A stretch of 32,245 nt of DNA from Candidatus Eisenbergiella pullistercoris (GCA_019115665.1 DXDD01000005.1:1-32245), one strand, 5' to 3'. Positions 23,717 through 31,628 are shown, numbered from the stretch's first letter. Numbers and translations: made by a program. Notes: generated by a model not told the origin, from the letters alone.

Positions 23717-24108
23717 GGGATTATACAGAAGTTGGAAGCGAAGTTCATATTGATATTTTCGATGACCGAATGGAAATCTATTCGCCCGGCAGAATGTTCG
23801 ATGGATCTCTGGTGCGGAACCTGGATACGGACAGAATGGCTTCCAGACGCCGTAATCCCATAATAGCCGACATTTTCAGCCGCATGCACTATATGGAGCG
23901 CAGGGGAAGCGGTTTTCGGAAAATCAAGGCCGATTATCATAATGCAGTCAATTTTGCTCCTGATCTGGAACCCGAATTCAGCTCCACTCCGTCATCCTTC
24001 TTTGTAACACTTTATAATTTGAACTATTGTGTGCCGGTGAAAAGTGATGAAAAACAGAACTTTCATGGACATAGAAGGAAAAGGGAAATATCGTTTCAAA
24101 TTTTTTAG
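23716..24108 (+). pseudogene. 5'-truncated AlbA_2/RecG-like ATP-binding protein
   Basis: The reading frame starts directly at RDYTEVGSEVHIDIFDDRME, then IYSPGRMFDGS, RRNPIIADIFSRMHYMERRG and SGFRKI: the conserved ATPase-like C-terminal half of AlbA_2 (HATPase_c_4) proteins. The N-terminal AlbA_2 DNA-binding part is missing. After FFVTLYNLNYCVPVKSDEKQ the end (to TAG/stop at 24108) is short and lacks the winged-helix tail seen in the copy at the window start. There is no start codon or ribosome binding site at its edge, so it is not expressed as a normal protein. Confidence 0.75.
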
Positions 24109-24139
24109 TCACTAACTTAATCACCGGGAGGATTCAACC

Positions 24140-24745
24140 ATGCCAAAAGGACTCATTCTGCTGGGCCCCTCCGGGTCTGGAAAAACCACGCTTGGAAAGC
24201 TCGTCGCCGGGAGGCTTGGAATCGCTTTTCTGGATATCGACGATTATATCTGGAGGACGGATACGGCAATTCCGTATACCGTCATGTACACAAAAGCAGA
24301 GAAAATCAGACGGCTCATGGAGGCGGCGGAAAAAGCGGGAGAATTTGTCATGGCCGGTTCCATGAACAGCTTTCATGAATATTTTGATCCCTTTTTTCTG
24401 CTTGCGGTTTATCTGACCGCTGAGGAAAAGCTCCGTGTCAGCCGGGTCCACGACCGGGAGCTGGCGGAATTCGGAAGCCGGATCCTGCCGGGCGGAGATA
24501 TGTTTGAAGCGCATCAGGCATTTATTCTCTCTGTTCCGTATTCCCTTTGCCCTGTGTCTCTTTGCCCCTTATTCTTCCAGAATCCCGGGGCCATAGTCCG
24601 TCAGCGCCGTGGTGATATAGGTGTCCCCCAGCATATCCCGATTCTCATACGCGAACCTCCACAGCTTTTTATAATACGCTTTCTTAACCGAAGCATATTC
24701 TTCTTTTCCGGCCAGATTATGGCATTCGCCCGGATCGCAGGTTAA
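24140..24745 (+). pseudogene. 3'-truncated P-loop kinase-like ATPase
   Basis: A good start (GGGAGG, 8 nt, ATG 24140) leads into MPKGLILLGPSGSGKTTLGK (Walker A, Lys15), then LDIDDYIWR, FVMAGSMNSFHE, VYLTAEEKLRVSRVHDRE and GGDMFEAHQAF. This is a shikimate-kinase-like AAA family that normally continues for another 50-70 residues. At about residue 128 (24523) family similarity stops and the frame runs on, antisense through the 3' end of the sulfatase gene, to 24745. It is best read as a gene cut by the junction with the sulfatase segment. The first 128 residues could still be made. Confidence 0.75.
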
Positions 24746-26020
24746 ATCGTAAAGCTCATCGAAGTCAAAGCCATTATAGACAAACTTGTATCTGTCGTCA
24801 AATACAGCCCGCTGTATTCCGTACAGCTCATTTCCATTGGTCTGGGTAAAAAGCTCGGTTCTCCAGTTTTCCGGATGTTTTCCCTCAAGGAACGGAACCA
24901 GCGACCGGCCGGCAAAGCTCCGGTCCGCGGAAATCCCGGCCAGTTCCAGCAGGGTGGGCGCATAGTCCGCCAGCGAAACCAGCGCCTCCACGGCTTCTCC
25001 CTTTGCCCGGATTCCGCCATAGCCTGCCACCGAACAGATATGATAGGCTTCCTCAAAGCAGGGCAGCCCTTTGGTCCAAAGGCCATGGGCTCCCGCATAA
25101 TCTCCATGATCCGACAGATAGATCACAATCGTGCGGTCCAGCAGCCCTCTGTCCTCCAGCTCTTTCAGGATTTCCCCGAAAAGAGCGTCCTCATAGCTGC
25201 AGAAGGCGAGATAATGCTGCAGGCTCCGTTTCTGCTCCTCTTCTGTCATCTGGCGGAACCGTTTCTGCGTCCTCCGGTACAGATTGGGCCTGTCCGCAAG
25301 ATCATCCTCAAAGCTTTCCGGAAGCTCAATTTTCTCCAGCGGATACAGCTCCAGATATTTTTCAGGCACGATATAGGGATCATGCGGCCCCAGCGTTCCC
25401 ACATACATGCAGAAGGGCTCTTTGTCAGGAAGCTCCCTGATCTTCTCTCTGGCTGCCCGTACCACGTCCTCATCTCCGAATGGGTTTTCCGCCTCTCCAT
25501 ACTGACGGTATTTGGGGAAACCGATGCGCACGATTTCTCCGTCCCCTCTGCGCGCGCCTTCCTTCACATCATTTTTCTGCTTCAGCCAGCGCCAGTCCCG
25601 CATGTCCGGAGTCCGTTTCCTTCCCGCGGCCGCTCCCGCTTTCCGGAGGTTTTCGGAAAGCTCTTCAAACCCTCTGTTCCGCGGGCCCTCCAGCGCGCTG
25701 ACATGCCATTTTCCGCTGTAGTACAGATGATATCCGCTTTCCTTCAGATCCTCGGAAAACAGCCTCACATCATCGTACAGTCCCTTCGACAGGGCATCCG
25801 CCAGATCCACGTTGTTCCACACCCCATGCCGGGACGGATACAGCCCGGAGAAAAAAGTGGCCCTGCTGGGACAGCAATGGGGAGACGGGCAGTAGGCCCG
25901 CCGGAATACCACTCCGTTTTCCGCAAGCTTCTCCAGGTTCGGCGTTATCGCTTTCCCGAACGTGGGCTGCATGTCTCCCCTCTGCTGATCCGTCATGAAG
26001 ATCAGAAAATTCGGTTTCAT
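24569..26020 (-). CDS. Sulfatase (formylglycine-dependent)
   Basis: 483 residues with no signal peptide, so probably cytoplasmic. Metal ligands are visible at the N-terminus (FLIFMTDQQRGD, Asp11). The maturation motif is CCPSR (49-53), in which Cys49 would be converted to formylglycine. KWHVSAL and SDHGDYAGAHGLWTKGLPCF carry further active-site residues, and the C-terminal TCDPGECHNLAG motif of the family is present. It should remove sulfate esters from glycans. The anaerobic maturase (anSME) is not in the window. AAAGGGGG lies before the ATG. Upstream (26021-26152) only a small palindrome (AATAATCGTTATT) is seen. Both flanks are broken genes. Confidence 0.92.
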   Translation of the reverse strand: MKPNFLIFMTDQQRGDMQPTFGKAITPNLEKLAENGVVFRRAYCPSPHCCPSRATFFSGLYPSRHGVWNNVDLADALSKGLYDDVRLFSEDLKESGYHLYYSGKWHVSALEGPRNRGFEELSENLRKAGAAAGRKRTPDMRDWRWLKQKNDVKEGARRGDGEIVRIGFPKYRQYGEAENPFGDEDVVRAAREKIRELPDKEPFCMYVGTLGPHDPYIVPEKYLELYPLEKIELPESFEDDLADRPNLYRRTQKRFRQMTEEEQKRSLQHYLAFCSYEDALFGEILKELEDRGLLDRTIVIYLSDHGDYAGAHGLWTKGLPCFEEAYHICSVAGYGGIRAKGEAVEALVSLADYAPTLLELAGISADRSFAGRSLVPFLEGKHPENWRTELFTQTNGNELYGIQRAVFDDRYKFVYNGFDFDELYDLTCDPGECHNLAGKEEYASVKKAYYKKLWRFAYENRDMLGDTYITTALTDYGPGILEE

Positions 26021-26152
26021 AAAATTGGATTCCCCCTTTACCTGTTACTTCCCCACAAAATAATCGTTATTCATAAGCCTTCCCCGAATGCCAAAACCAA
26101 TCTCATATCCTGATATATCTCTGATTCCTGCTGTCAGGCTTATCCGGAATTG

Positions 26153-26356
26153 TCATGCGGATGAGGTTCCTTTCTCCTGCCGGCTGTAAATAATTTCTGC
26201 GGAAACGTGAATGGACCTGATATGGTTGTTTCTTCTCAAATGTGGTTTTGATTCCAGGCTGCTGATAGCCGTAATTCGTCCCATTTTTTCTGAAACAGAG
26301 GACACATATGATAATATCTCATTTGTTATGGTAAAGGGCGATTTATAATCTCCCAT
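26153..26356 (-). pseudogene. N-terminal stub of a Fic-family protein
   Basis: From ATG 26354-26356 (GGAGG 7 nt upstream) the frame reads MGDYKSPFTITNEILSYVSS, then ISSLESKPHLRRNNHIRSIH, the conserved N-terminal helices of Fic/DOC proteins. After about 52 residues similarity ends (SAEIIYSRQEKGTSSA) and a stop follows; the whole catalytic Fic core with its HPFxxGNGR motif is missing. Intact Fic proteins AMPylate targets. The region before the start has two TACGCAAG direct repeats 12 bp apart (26374-26393), a possible operator left behind. Confidence 0.7.
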
Positions 26357-26368
26357 GATGACGCCTCC

Positions 26369-26545
26369 ATGTACTTGCGTATTATCTTGCGTACTTTCTT
26401 CCTCTCCCTCAGTTACCCTCATCAGATCAGGAAGCTCCTTGTGAAAAAAGAGGATCGGGAAAAGGCCGGGCTGATTCTGGAAAAACAGACGGAGGATATT
26501 CTGACTGCGCTCCGGAAGGGAGGTTCCCATGGGATGTCTCGGTAA
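26369..26545 (+). pseudogene. C-terminal gene fragment of unknown family preceding yccF
   Basis: This 58-codon open frame ends KEDREKAGLILEKQTEDILT then ALRKGGSHGMSR, which reads like the natural helical end of a protein. The first ~18 residues overlap the Fic promoter region in antisense and are probably not real. Its stop overlaps the yccF start by 17 bp, as in coupled genes, so this is likely the remnant of the gene upstream of yccF. Family not recognised. Confidence 0.35.
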
Positions 26546-26702
26546 TCTTTTGTGGTTTCTTTTCGGCGGATGCGTCAGCGGACTGAGCTGGTGTCTGGCC
26601 GGCGCGCTCTGGTGTATCACCATCATCGGCATTCCCTTCGGGCTGCAGCATTTTAAAATCGCGAAGCTGGCGCTCATGCCGTTTGGGGCGGAGGTTGTGT
26701 GA
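26529..26702 (+). pseudogene. Truncated YccF-domain membrane protein
   Basis: 57 residues: MGCLGNLLWFLFGGCVSGLS, then WCLAGALWCITIIGIPFGLQ and HFKIAKLALMPFGAEVV. This is one YccF (DUF307) unit; complete YccF proteins contain two such units and exceed 110 residues. The frame stops 1 bp before the stop codon of the convergent GH78-like gene, so its second half was probably lost at this junction. GGGAGG lies 5 nt before the ATG, so the stub may still be translated. Confidence 0.7.
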
Positions 26703-26703
26703 A

Positions 26704-28662
26704 TTACACTTCCAGCTTCAGCGTTTTTCCCGGAAGAAGGCTGTAGCTTTTCTCTCCCAGAATAACCGTCCCTCCCGGCACATCGGCCGAAACGGTCAGG
26801 CAGGGCTTTTCCCAGGAAATGCGGACAGTTCCGTTCTTTACGGGAAATTCTCCGGAGAACCGCTCCAGAATATGGATGCCCTCTGGCTGTACGGCAAATT
26901 CCTGATAGCCCGGCTTTGTCGGATACAGCCCCGCAAAATAGCGGCCGATCAGATAAATCGGGCTCGCTCCCCAGGCATGGCAGAGGCTCTTTCCGTAGGG
27001 ATCTCCGTACATTTCGTATCTTTCCTCTCCTGTCTGGGCAGGATCATACTCTTCCCAGAAGGTCACGGCTCCCATATCCAGCATTCCGCCCCAGTATTCC
27101 AGGATTTTCCCGTAAACCTCTTTCAGCCTCCCCATTTTTGCCAGAGCGTCCAGTTCATAGTACTTGAAATAGGGCGTTGTGATCGGAGCGACCGCATCGC
27201 TGCAGATCACATTTTTCAAAATGGAAGCCTTCTGAGCTTCATCCGCCACATCAAAAAGAACCGCCCACAGATTGCTCTGCCTGCTGATATGCCTTTTTCC
27301 AGATTCATAGCTGTCTATAAAGCCGCCCTTTTCCTCATCCCAGAAATATTCCGTAATATTCCTGCGAAGCTTACGCAGGCGTTCTTCGTATCCGCATGCC
27401 TCTTTTCCCAGAACAGCGGCGCATTCCACAACGCACTGGAGACAGTGCGCGAGAAGCACCTGCTCCGCGCACATGCAGCCCTCCTTGTCCAGATCGGCCC
27501 AGTCCACAAAAATCCAGTCGTCTTCTCTTCCATACAGAAAACCGGACTCATTCGTCTGCCGCAGGCAGTATTCCAGCAGGCTGATCACTTTGGGATAGAT
27601 AAAATCCAGAAATTCCCGGTTCCCGGACATTTCATAGCTGTTTTTCACAGATGCGATCCAGAGCATGGAATAGTCCACGATGGTGTTCATATGCTGCCTT
27701 ACCGGATCCTTTCCCCGCAGAGCGAGCAGCGTTCTCTGAACCAGCTCCTCGTCCCCGAACAGATACCGGCTGACAAAAAAGCTCTGGTACGCGTCGCCGG
27801 ACCAGATCCACTGATCCCTTTTGATCCCATCCAGGATAAACAGGCCGCTGCACAATCGGAAGGTTTCCATGGACACCTTCCAGATCCGGTTCATTTTTTC
27901 ATCATTACAGGCAAAAGTCCCCCGTACGGGAATGGGAATAAACTGGTGCAGCGCTTCCGCCTCGATCTGTTCCGCTTCCTTTTCCGGAATATACAGGTAA
28001 CGAAACGCCCTTCTGCGAAAATCGGTATGTTCATCCGCGTTTTCTTCCTTATAATAACAGCGCTCCACATCCAGCGCTTCTGTTTCCGATTCTCCATAGC
28101 AGACCGTCACCCGGACTCCGGAGGGATATTGCAGGAAATGCGGCCTGCCCGTAACGGCCCTCCCAAAATCAAACAGGCAGCCGCCATTCACCTTTCTTCT
28201 GCTGACACAGGGGACTCTCTCCTCCTGCCAGTTGATTCTGTTCGGATCCTGCTCCGGGCTCTGATACAGGCCGGAGGTTCCCGCCGCCTCGATATGACCT
28301 GCCATATCATCCGCGCTCCAGTCCGATCCGGTACGGATCACCGTTCCCTCCGCCCAGGCGCACGGAAGGCCTTCCGGATTCGCCACAAAAATTTCAATCA
28401 GATTCCGGCCAGGCATGCAGGTGATGGTTTCCCCGCACCGATGCTTTTCATCGTTCACTCTTACATAACCGATTCCGCAGATTTTTACCTGAAAACGCTC
28501 CTCCTGCGTCAGTACATACTCCCGAAACAGCCTCACGTTCCGAAGGCAGTCGTCCATATACCAATATGCCGGCCAGCGCATTCCCCTTTCTTCTCTCACA
28601 CAGTTCTGAAGCATTCCCTGATGGATTTCAAAATCTCCGGGATACCAGATCCATTCTGCCAT
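26704..28662 (-). CDS. GH78-like (alpha-L-rhamnosidase superfamily) glycoside hydrolase
   Basis: 652 residues from the ATG at 28662 (MAEWIWYPGDFEIH), preceded by AAAGGAGG. N-terminal beta modules span about 1-230. A six-hairpin catalytic domain follows, with FILDGIKRDQWIWSGDAYQS (the counterpart of the GH78 DCPQRxERLGW-GD signature), EDDWIFVDWADLDKEG and later VTFWEEYDP. A CHAWGASPIYLIGRYFAGLY motif precedes the C-terminal beta domain. No signal peptide. It differs clearly from the GH78 enzyme at 9.6-11.7 kb and belongs to a divergent branch with an Ile-Lys-Arg-Asp motif, so its specificity may not be rhamnose. It has a TATAAT at 28696-28701 and lies next to broken genes on its 3' side. Confidence 0.85.
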   Translation of the reverse strand: MAEWIWYPGDFEIHQGMLQNCVREERGMRWPAYWYMDDCLRNVRLFREYVLTQEERFQVKICGIGYVRVNDEKHRCGETITCMPGRNLIEIFVANPEGLPCAWAEGTVIRTGSDWSADDMAGHIEAAGTSGLYQSPEQDPNRINWQEERVPCVSRRKVNGGCLFDFGRAVTGRPHFLQYPSGVRVTVCYGESETEALDVERCYYKEENADEHTDFRRRAFRYLYIPEKEAEQIEAEALHQFIPIPVRGTFACNDEKMNRIWKVSMETFRLCSGLFILDGIKRDQWIWSGDAYQSFFVSRYLFGDEELVQRTLLALRGKDPVRQHMNTIVDYSMLWIASVKNSYEMSGNREFLDFIYPKVISLLEYCLRQTNESGFLYGREDDWIFVDWADLDKEGCMCAEQVLLAHCLQCVVECAAVLGKEACGYEERLRKLRRNITEYFWDEEKGGFIDSYESGKRHISRQSNLWAVLFDVADEAQKASILKNVICSDAVAPITTPYFKYYELDALAKMGRLKEVYGKILEYWGGMLDMGAVTFWEEYDPAQTGEERYEMYGDPYGKSLCHAWGASPIYLIGRYFAGLYPTKPGYQEFAVQPEGIHILERFSGEFPVKNGTVRISWEKPCLTVSADVPGGTVILGEKSYSLLPGKTLKLEV

Positions 28663-28695
28663 CCTGACTCCTCCTTTCTGCCGCTGTGCACAATC

Positions 28696-28701
28696 ATTAT
28701 A
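28696..28701 (-). promoter_or_regulatory. -10 box for the GH78-like gene
   Basis: A perfect TATAAT on the minus strand, overlapping the stop codon of the YolD-like gene and 33 bp before the ATG. No convincing -35 box was found at 17 bp (TACCCA), so the promoter may need an activator. Confidence 0.4.
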
Positions 28702-29080
28702 CAATATCCGAAGACGCCTGGGTAGAAGACAATATTTCAAGTCTGGAAATATTTTCACAGGCAATCTGCGTGTTCACGATCCGCAGCCAGCCCTCCTGTC
28801 GGCTGACCGCGGCGACCATGCCCCTCACGCAGACATATTCCCCGTCCTGAAAATACTCCGCCTCAACCATGTCCATTTTTCCGATCCGGGCAAGCTCCCG
28901 GTCCAGCTCCGCGCGCTCCTCCTCCGACAGGCTCCTCTTGGGAACGCGTATCCGCTCCTTTTCCCGGAGCGCCTCCTGAAATCCCTTCAGCGCGTCGAAG
29001 GGCATGAACTGCTTCGCCCGGTCAGAGCGGTCCATTTTGGGCCTGATCCTGCCTGGTTTTCCCGCTTTTCTTTTTTCCAC
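28697..29080 (-). CDS. YolD-like protein, partner of the Y-family polymerase
   Basis: About 127 residues. The core DRSDRAKQFMPFDALKGFQE then ALREKERIRVPKRSLSEEER is the YolD-like signature; the second half (YFQDGEYVCVRGMVAAVSRQ) is a small beta domain. YolD proteins sit next to UvrX/YqjW-type lesion-bypass polymerases in Firmicutes and are thought to assist them, in the way UmuD assists UmuC. The GTG at 29078-29080 is chosen because AAAGGGAG lies about 9 nt upstream; a GTG at 29105-29107 and an ATG at 29033-29035 are alternatives. All of these overlap the polymerase 3' end, indicating translational coupling. Confidence 0.8.
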   Translation of the reverse strand: MEKRKAGKPGRIRPKMDRSDRAKQFMPFDALKGFQEALREKERIRVPKRSLSEEERAELDRELARIGKMDMVEAEYFQDGEYVCVRGMVAAVSRQEGWLRIVNTQIACENISRLEILSSTQASSDIV

Positions 29081-30422
29081 TTCCTGCCTCTCCCTTTCTC
29101 GTTTCACCGGCCGTTTCCGCCTCCCGCTCTGCCATATCCCCGGTCAGTTCTTCGCCGAATTCCCCGCTCTTATGCCCGCCGATCTGACTGTTGCGCTCTC
29201 TCGCGGTTCCCGCTTCCTGCAGATCCATGCCGCGCAGAATGGCGTTTTTCCCGAATTTTCTCTTGATCTCCAGCGCGGCCTTCTGCGCACGTCTGTCCCG
29301 TTCCGTCTCCTCCCTGTCTGAAAACAGGCTGTACTGCACGTAGGCTTCCCGGGTCACATGATTGGCCGTCAGGCTCAGGCGGCGGATGGGAAGCGCGGGA
29401 TCCGCGATCCGCTCATATACCTCACAGACATGGGGGACGATGGCCCGGTAAGTGTTCGCCGCCTCCGGGAGCGACGCCGTCCCGTGCACATGTCCCAGCT
29501 TCAGGGCGTTGGAAAAGCCCAGGGAAAGGGTCACGGACTCCGTGACCAGCCCCCTGCCCGCCAGCTCCAGGCAGAGCGCGTCCGTCATTTCCTTCACCAC
29601 CAGAAGACATTCCTCGTGGCTGTAGTCCCGCGCCAGTACCTGCCCGCTGGAAATGGAGCTGCTTTCCGGGCGATATGCCTTGATGTCCGCCATGGTTACG
29701 CTCTCCCGCCCCCAGGCGTGATCGATCAGAAGCTCCGCATCCACGCCGAACATCTTATAAAGCATGTCCTCGTCCGCCTGCGCCACATCCTTCATGGTCA
29801 GAAGCCCAAGGCTTCCCAGGCGGTTCACCGTGCCGCGTCCGATCCGCCAGAAATCCGTCAGCGGCCGATGCTCCCACAGGGTCTTCCGGTACAGCTCTTC
29901 CGTCAGGAAACCGATATGATCCTCCGCGTGCTTGGCCGTAATGTCAAGCGCCACCTTCGCCAGATACAGATTCGTTCCGATCCCCGCCGTGGCCGTTATT
30001 CCCGTCTCCCGCCTCACATCCTCCATGATCGTTACGGCAAGCTGCCTGGCGGTCATTCCATACAGGCCCAGATACTCCGTCACATCCAGAAAGGCTTCGT
30101 CGATGGAATAGACATGGATATCCTCCTTCGCCACATATCTCAGATAAATGGCGTAGATATTGGCGGAATATTCAATATACAGCTTCATCCGCGGCGGCGC
30201 CATGATATAGGGGATCTGCTTCGGGATCTCAAAGACCCGGCAGCGGTTCTTCACCCCCAGCGCCTTCAGGGAAGGCGAGACCGCCAGACAGATCGTCCCT
30301 TCTCCCCGTTCCGGATCCGCCACCACCAGATTCGTGGTCAGCGCGTCCATGCAGCGCTCCACGCATTCCACCGACGCATAGAAGGATTTCAGATCAATGC
30401 AGAGATAGCTTCTGGTTCCCAT
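29022..30422 (-). CDS. Y-family DNA polymerase (UvrX/DinB type)
   Basis: 466 residues. The palm catalytic acids are Asp10 (CIDLKSFYASVE) and Asp108/Glu109 (YSIDEAFLDVT). Finger, thumb (FWRIGRGTVNRLGSLGLLTM) and little-finger regions (RDYSHEECLLVVKEMTDALC, IRRLSLTANHV) follow. ERNSQIGGHKSG is the usual end of this family; here about 45 more residues, rich in Glu/Lys/Gly, extend the tail before the stop. The enzyme copies damaged DNA at the cost of fidelity, usually as part of the SOS response. The gene is coupled to the YolD-like gene and preceded by a palindromic operator-like site. Confidence 0.93.
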   Translation of the reverse strand: MGTRSYLCIDLKSFYASVECVERCMDALTTNLVVADPERGEGTICLAVSPSLKALGVKNRCRVFEIPKQIPYIMAPPRMKLYIEYSANIYAIYLRYVAKEDIHVYSIDEAFLDVTEYLGLYGMTARQLAVTIMEDVRRETGITATAGIGTNLYLAKVALDITAKHAEDHIGFLTEELYRKTLWEHRPLTDFWRIGRGTVNRLGSLGLLTMKDVAQADEDMLYKMFGVDAELLIDHAWGRESVTMADIKAYRPESSSISSGQVLARDYSHEECLLVVKEMTDALCLELAGRGLVTESVTLSLGFSNALKLGHVHGTASLPEAANTYRAIVPHVCEVYERIADPALPIRRLSLTANHVTREAYVQYSLFSDREETERDRRAQKAALEIKRKFGKNAILRGMDLQEAGTARERNSQIGGHKSGEFGEELTGDMAEREAETAGETRKGEAGSGKKKSGKTRQDQAQNGPL

Positions 30423-30456
30423 TTTTCAAACCTTTTTTCTTTTTCCTTTACACTTT

Positions 30457-30477
30457 TTTTATGGACGCTCCATAAAA
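30457..30477. promoter_or_regulatory. Palindromic operator-like site upstream of the Y-family polymerase
   Basis: TTTTATGGA (30457-30465) and TCCATAAAA (30469-30477) form a perfect inverted repeat with a 3-bp centre (CGC), about 35 bp before the polymerase start. It sits in or next to the likely core promoter (minus-strand TTACAG-17-TATGGA or GTGACT-17-TAAAAA). It does not match the Gram-positive LexA box (GAAC-N4-GTTC) and may be the site of a different repressor. Confidence 0.6.
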
Positions 30478-30606
30478 TAGTCACATTTTTCCTGTAACAT
30501 AGCAACCATAGAAGCCGACGGGCTTTTCAACATAGATGGATACTCTTTTTCATTACCTGGGGAAATGGAACTCATCCGTTTCCCCTTCCTCCTATTATTT
30601 CCGCAA

Positions 30607-31395
30607 TTACCATTCCGCGATCAGCGGCCTCGGATACAGCCACCATTTCTCAAAATCCATACAGTAACGGGACTGGTAAACGGCAGGTTCCCTGTTGTGG
30701 TCAAGGGAGGTCCAGGAACGATAGCTTTCCATGATCCTGTCCGCAAGTTCGTCCTCCATCGTCTCACAAAAGCGGCGGCACAGCTCCACAATGTCCTGAG
30801 GCCTGTTCTCCAGCGCGGCCACCGTCTCCTCCAGCCTCCTGTTGCAGGGAAAAAGGACCCGGTTCTCCTGCAGGATCAGCCGGTAGATACAGTAAACGAT
30901 CTCGCTTGCCGTCCTCGCCCTCATATACCCTTCCGGCGCGCAGCATTTCCAGAAATAATTGTAATTCAGCATCAGATCGCTGTAAAAGGACAGTATTTTT
31001 TCTTCCCTTTCCTTTTCCTGGAAAACCGGAATGGCCTCCACCAGCCCCTCGATCTCCGGGTCAGAGGAAAAAAGCACCCTGGATCCGATAAAAGAGTTGC
31101 GGGTAGGCTCGCTTCCTCTTTCCGCGGCCGCTCTCAGGTAATCCTTCGTCATATATTTCACATCAAAATATCCGCCCTCATAGGTACACAGCCCGTCAAT
31201 GGTCTCCGCTGTCCTGTTTTCTTCAAGGAGCGTTTCATAATACGCATCCGGGACGATCACCATCGCATCCAGATCCGAATCCGGCCGCTCCATTCCCTTT
31301 GCCACCGATCCGCCGAAGATGATGGCAATGACCTCTTTCCTTTTCCGGAAATAGTCCTCCATGATCTTCAGGGATTCTTCATGATGCCTGTACAT
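30607..31395 (-). CDS. Nucleotidyltransferase-domain protein (MNT/aminoglycoside adenylyltransferase-like)
   Basis: 262 residues; GGAGG lies 9 nt before the ATG. The N-terminal polymerase-beta-type fold has FGGSVAKGMERPDSDLDAMV, with Gly-Ser (29-30) and metal-binding Asp41/Asp43. The C-terminal half (SFYSDLMLNYNYFWKCCAPE, RTASEIVYCIYRLILQENRV) is a helical bundle. Similar proteins transfer AMP to small molecules, such as antibiotics, or to toxin proteins; neither HEPN partner nor resistance genes are adjacent, so the substrate is unknown. It has its own promoter at 31426-31454. Confidence 0.85.
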   Translation of the reverse strand: MYRHHEESLKIMEDYFRKRKEVIAIIFGGSVAKGMERPDSDLDAMVIVPDAYYETLLEENRTAETIDGLCTYEGGYFDVKYMTKDYLRAAAERGSEPTRNSFIGSRVLFSSDPEIEGLVEAIPVFQEKEREEKILSFYSDLMLNYNYFWKCCAPEGYMRARTASEIVYCIYRLILQENRVLFPCNRRLEETVAALENRPQDIVELCRRFCETMEDELADRIMESYRSWTSLDHNREPAVYQSRYCMDFEKWWLYPRPLIAEW

Positions 31396-31425
31396 TTGCA
31401 GGTACCTCCTTCACGCTTTGTGACC

Positions 31426-31454
31426 ACTATACCGGATTCCGGCCGCGCATGCAA
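31426..31454 (-). promoter_or_regulatory. Promoter of the nucleotidyltransferase gene
   Basis: Minus-strand -35 TTGCAT (31449-31454), 17-bp spacer, -10 TATAGT (31426-31431), 31 bp before the ATG. The gene-free stretch 31396-31700 also holds a GTTGCC-GTCA-GGCAAC hairpin near 31460-31475 and the repeats described below. Confidence 0.65.
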
Positions 31455-31550
31455 GCGCGGTTGCCGTCAGGCAACATCTATCGGCAATTTTTTGATCGCC
31501 TATGTGCTGAATGCGCATCCACAGCGGAGCGACTTTTGCATTGGATATGG

Positions 31551-31598
31551 AATTGGGGAACAAATTCGCATTTTTATAACGAGATTTGTTCCCCAATT
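31551..31598. repeat. 15-bp perfect inverted repeat
   Basis: AATTGGGGAACAAAT (31551-31565) and its exact reverse complement (31584-31598) flank an 18-bp AT-rich loop. It has no T tail of terminator type. It lies between the nucleotidyltransferase and antitoxin genes and could be an operator, recombination site or element end. Confidence 0.85.
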
Positions 31599-31628
31599 AT
31601 AGGAATACATGAATTATAGGAATACATG
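31595..31628. repeat. 17-bp exact tandem duplication
   Basis: AATTATAGGAATACATG occurs at 31595-31611 and again, directly joined, at 31612-31628. The first copy overlaps the right arm of the inverted repeat. Confidence 0.95.

Noticed and set aside
26683-28725. A 680-codon plus-strand open frame opposite the GH78-like gene
   Set aside because: Antisense shadow of a conserved enzyme.
31411-31596. A 61-codon minus-strand frame between nucleotidyltransferase and antitoxin
   Set aside because: Covers the inverted repeat and the promoter, has no ribosome binding site and no recognisable family.
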